From: Clostridia bacterium
Lineage (GTDB): Bacteria; Bacillota; Clostridia; Oscillospirales; CAG-272
Length of the DNA: 6,414 nucleotides
Reading direction: 5' to 3'
NCBI GenBank assembly: GCA_017631215.1
Contig: JAGBTR010000152.1
Location: forward strand, 1 to 6,414
Part shown: positions 4,955 through 6,414 of the stretch, in pieces
Layout of the letters: every line of letters starts with the position of its first letter
How positions within the stretch are numbered: position 1 is the stretch's first letter
Made by a program: the position numbers and the translations under genes
Notes under the pieces: model-generated
The model's database searches: none
The model's input: only the letters and a program-made list of their open reading frames with translations
Told to the model about the DNA's origin: nothing

Positions 4955-6414
4955 ATGAGAATCATTTGGAAACGCGTGCTTTCGTTGATCTTTGCCTTGA
5001 CGATGCTGATCAGCAGCTGTCTGACGGGGCTTTTGGCTGTCAGTGCGGCAGAGAGCGAGGAGTTTGCCGAGAAGTGGGTCATCCACGACGGCGGCGCGAA
5101 CGGCACCCAGGTCAAAAGAAACGCCAATTCGCATATGGAATGGAGCAAGAGCGGCTTCGCTCTGCAGCTCCCCAAGACGCTGACGCTCGATAAGCTCGGT
5201 CTGTATATCCGCATCACGCTGGATCAGGCCGCGGCGGACGTCATGAACAAGGGCGGCAGCATCGAGCTGGCACAAAAGACCTGCGACCAGGCAGAGATCT
5301 CCATCGGTATTCAGACGGTCGAGTGGCGAGTTGGTCTGAACGAGGTCATTATTCCCATCGGTGCCGATGGCGGCTACACGGACGGAACGCAGGGGCATTT
5401 TGATATGTACAAGCCCATCAACTGGTTCCGCTTTTATACGACGCCCGGCTCGGCCAATCTGAGCCAAAATTCGAGCATTACCATCTGGGAGATCGCGGTG
5501 GTCGATTCGACCGCGATCGGTATGGAGTTTGGAACGAGCGACGCCTATTTGCAGCTCGGTGCACCGATCACCGGTACGCCCAACACCATTGAGGCGAGCG
5601 TCAAAACGGACGCGGTGCTGTCCGAGTGGTCGGTCGGTCTGACCGGCGCGGCTCGCTACAACGCCGACATTATGAGCGGTACGAGCGGCACTGCAACGGC
5701 CGCCGATGCGCAGAGCTACGGCATTCCCGAGGGAACGAGATGGGTCGGTGCGACGGTACACGCAGGCGGCTACTACGGCACCAAGGATCAGAAATTCTCG
5801 TCCGTTGCGATCCCCAGACGCTACGGCATCAACGATCTGGCGCTGAGCTTTTGGCTGTATGTGTCCGATCCTGCGATGGTTTCGAAAATGGCAAGCTACA
5901 TCGAGCTGACCAGCTCGGGCAAATGCGACAGCGAGGAGCTGGAGTGGGCCACCTACGGCACCGTCTTTTCCAATCTGAAGACGGGATGGAACCGCATTGT
6001 CCTTCCGTTTGCCAACGCGTCGCGCAACGGCGGTACGATCAATCTTGCTAACCTCAACTTCCTGCGTATCTGGGGCAACTCGGGTGCTCAGCACGTGGCA
6101 ACGACCGACGTCGATATCCGCTTCTCCGAGATGACGGTCATCACGGTGGGCGGGGCGAGCGACGAGGAGGTCAGCGGTCTTGAGATTGTCGATGGCCTTC
6201 CCACGTGGAAGCTGCTCGACTTTACCAAGGCGCCCCACAACTGGGACAAGGGCGTGATGAGCGTCGGTCACGTTTGGGAGAATGACGGCACGGATGCTCT
6301 TCAGCCGGCCGACGGCACGACCTATATGGAGGTCAGACCGGGCGCGACGCTGGTGTTTGAGAGCAACCAAGCCAACCCCGGCAAGGAGTATTGGAAGGGT
6401 GGCTTTGGTGCCAA
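4955..6414 (+). CDS. Large exported protein with repeated beta-rich, possibly carbohydrate-binding modules (C-terminus beyond window)
   Basis: I translated 486 codons; the reading frame is still open at the right edge. The ATG at 4955-4957 has GGAGGA (4942-4947) 7 bases upstream. Residues 1-32 form a signal peptide: MRIIWKR, a hydrophobic core, then VSAAE, suited to signal peptidase I cleavage near 31/32. An alternative lipobox ISSC ends at Cys22. The remainder is rich in Gly, Thr, Ser and beta-branched residues. Residues 78-185 and 293-398 are divergent copies of one module: each has an IEL...CD.E segment (Cys110, Cys324), a GLN or GWN turn followed by a hydrophobic strand (127-135; 344-351), and an N-[WF]-x-R core (156-160; 368-372). 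Residues 193-225 weakly recall a LamG strand pair. Residues 416-486 start a further region. Such jelly-roll-like folds often bind glycans, but I cannot name the family and no catalytic domain is visible. It is divergent from the O-antigen ligase-like gene. Confidence 0.85.
   Translation, partial: MRIIWKRVLSLIFALTMLISSCLTGLLAVSAAESEEFAEKWVIHDGGANGTQVKRNANSHMEWSKSGFALQLPKTLTLDKLGLYIRITLDQAAADVMNKGGSIELAQKTCDQAEISIGIQTVEWRVGLNEVIIPIGADGGYTDGTQGHFDMYKPINWFRFYTTPGSANLSQNSSITIWEIAVVDSTAIGMEFGTSDAYLQLGAPITGTPNTIEASVKTDAVLSEWSVGLTGAARYNADIMSGTSGTATAADAQSYGIPEGTRWVGATVHAGGYYGTKDQKFSSVAIPRRYGINDLALSFWLYVSDPAMVSKMASYIELTSSGKCDSEELEWATYGTVFSNLKTGWNRIVLPFANASRNGGTINLANLNFLRIWGNSGAQHVATTDVDIRFSEMTVITVGGASDEEVSGLEIVDGLPTWKLLDFTKAPHNWDKGVMSVGHVWENDGTDALQPADGTTYMEVRPGATLVFESNQANPGKEYWKGGFGA

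Noticed and set aside
4823..6370. 515-codon minus-strand open frame opposite the exported-protein gene
   Set aside because: The plus strand has promoter, ribosome binding site and signal peptide in the other frame. The minus-strand product has no domain, and its end runs through the divergent promoter region.

Overview
The window looks like chromosomal DNA of a Gram-positive, Firmicutes-type bacterium, most likely an uncultured clostridial or Oscillospiraceae-like gut lineage. This is inference. It rests on GGAGG-type ribosome binding sites, AT-rich intergenic DNA with strong TTGNNN/TGN-TATAAT promoters around fairly GC-rich genes, T-tailed hairpin terminators, a tRNA gene that encodes its own CCA, and the protein families present.

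Layout from left to right. Positions 1-1963 (minus strand) hold an sbcD-sbcC operon for the SbcCD (Mre11-Rad50 type) DNA-end nuclease. sbcD is complete. sbcC is cut by the left window edge after 274 codons. The two genes overlap by ATGA, and a strong promoter lies at 1991-2019. Positions 2045-2161 (minus) hold an odd class II tRNA-Ser(CGA)-like gene followed by a hairpin terminator. Its T arm, variable arm, anticodon loop and acceptor stem are good, but a run of nine C separates the D arm from the anticodon arm, and CCA is not encoded. Positions 2212-2970 (plus) hold a single-gene unit for a YhbS-like GNAT N-acetyltransferase, with its own promoter and a long hairpin terminator that works in both directions. 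Positions 3057-3240 (minus) hold a normal tRNA-Ser(CGA) with promoter and terminator. Positions 3268-4826 (minus) hold a polytopic membrane protein of the O-antigen ligase/polymerase (Wzy/WaaL) family with its own promoter. From 4882 to the right edge (plus), a divergently transcribed gene encodes a large exported protein built from at least two related beta-rich modules. It runs off the window.

The genes do not form one pathway. They are housekeeping functions (DNA-end processing, serine decoding) next to a stand-alone acetyltransferase and two cell-surface functions read from one divergent promoter region. I found no CRISPR array, insertion sequence, phage gene or defence system. The points most worth a second look are the C9-interrupted tRNA-Ser-like gene, the repeated modules of the exported protein, and the shared extended -10 architecture of all five promoters.
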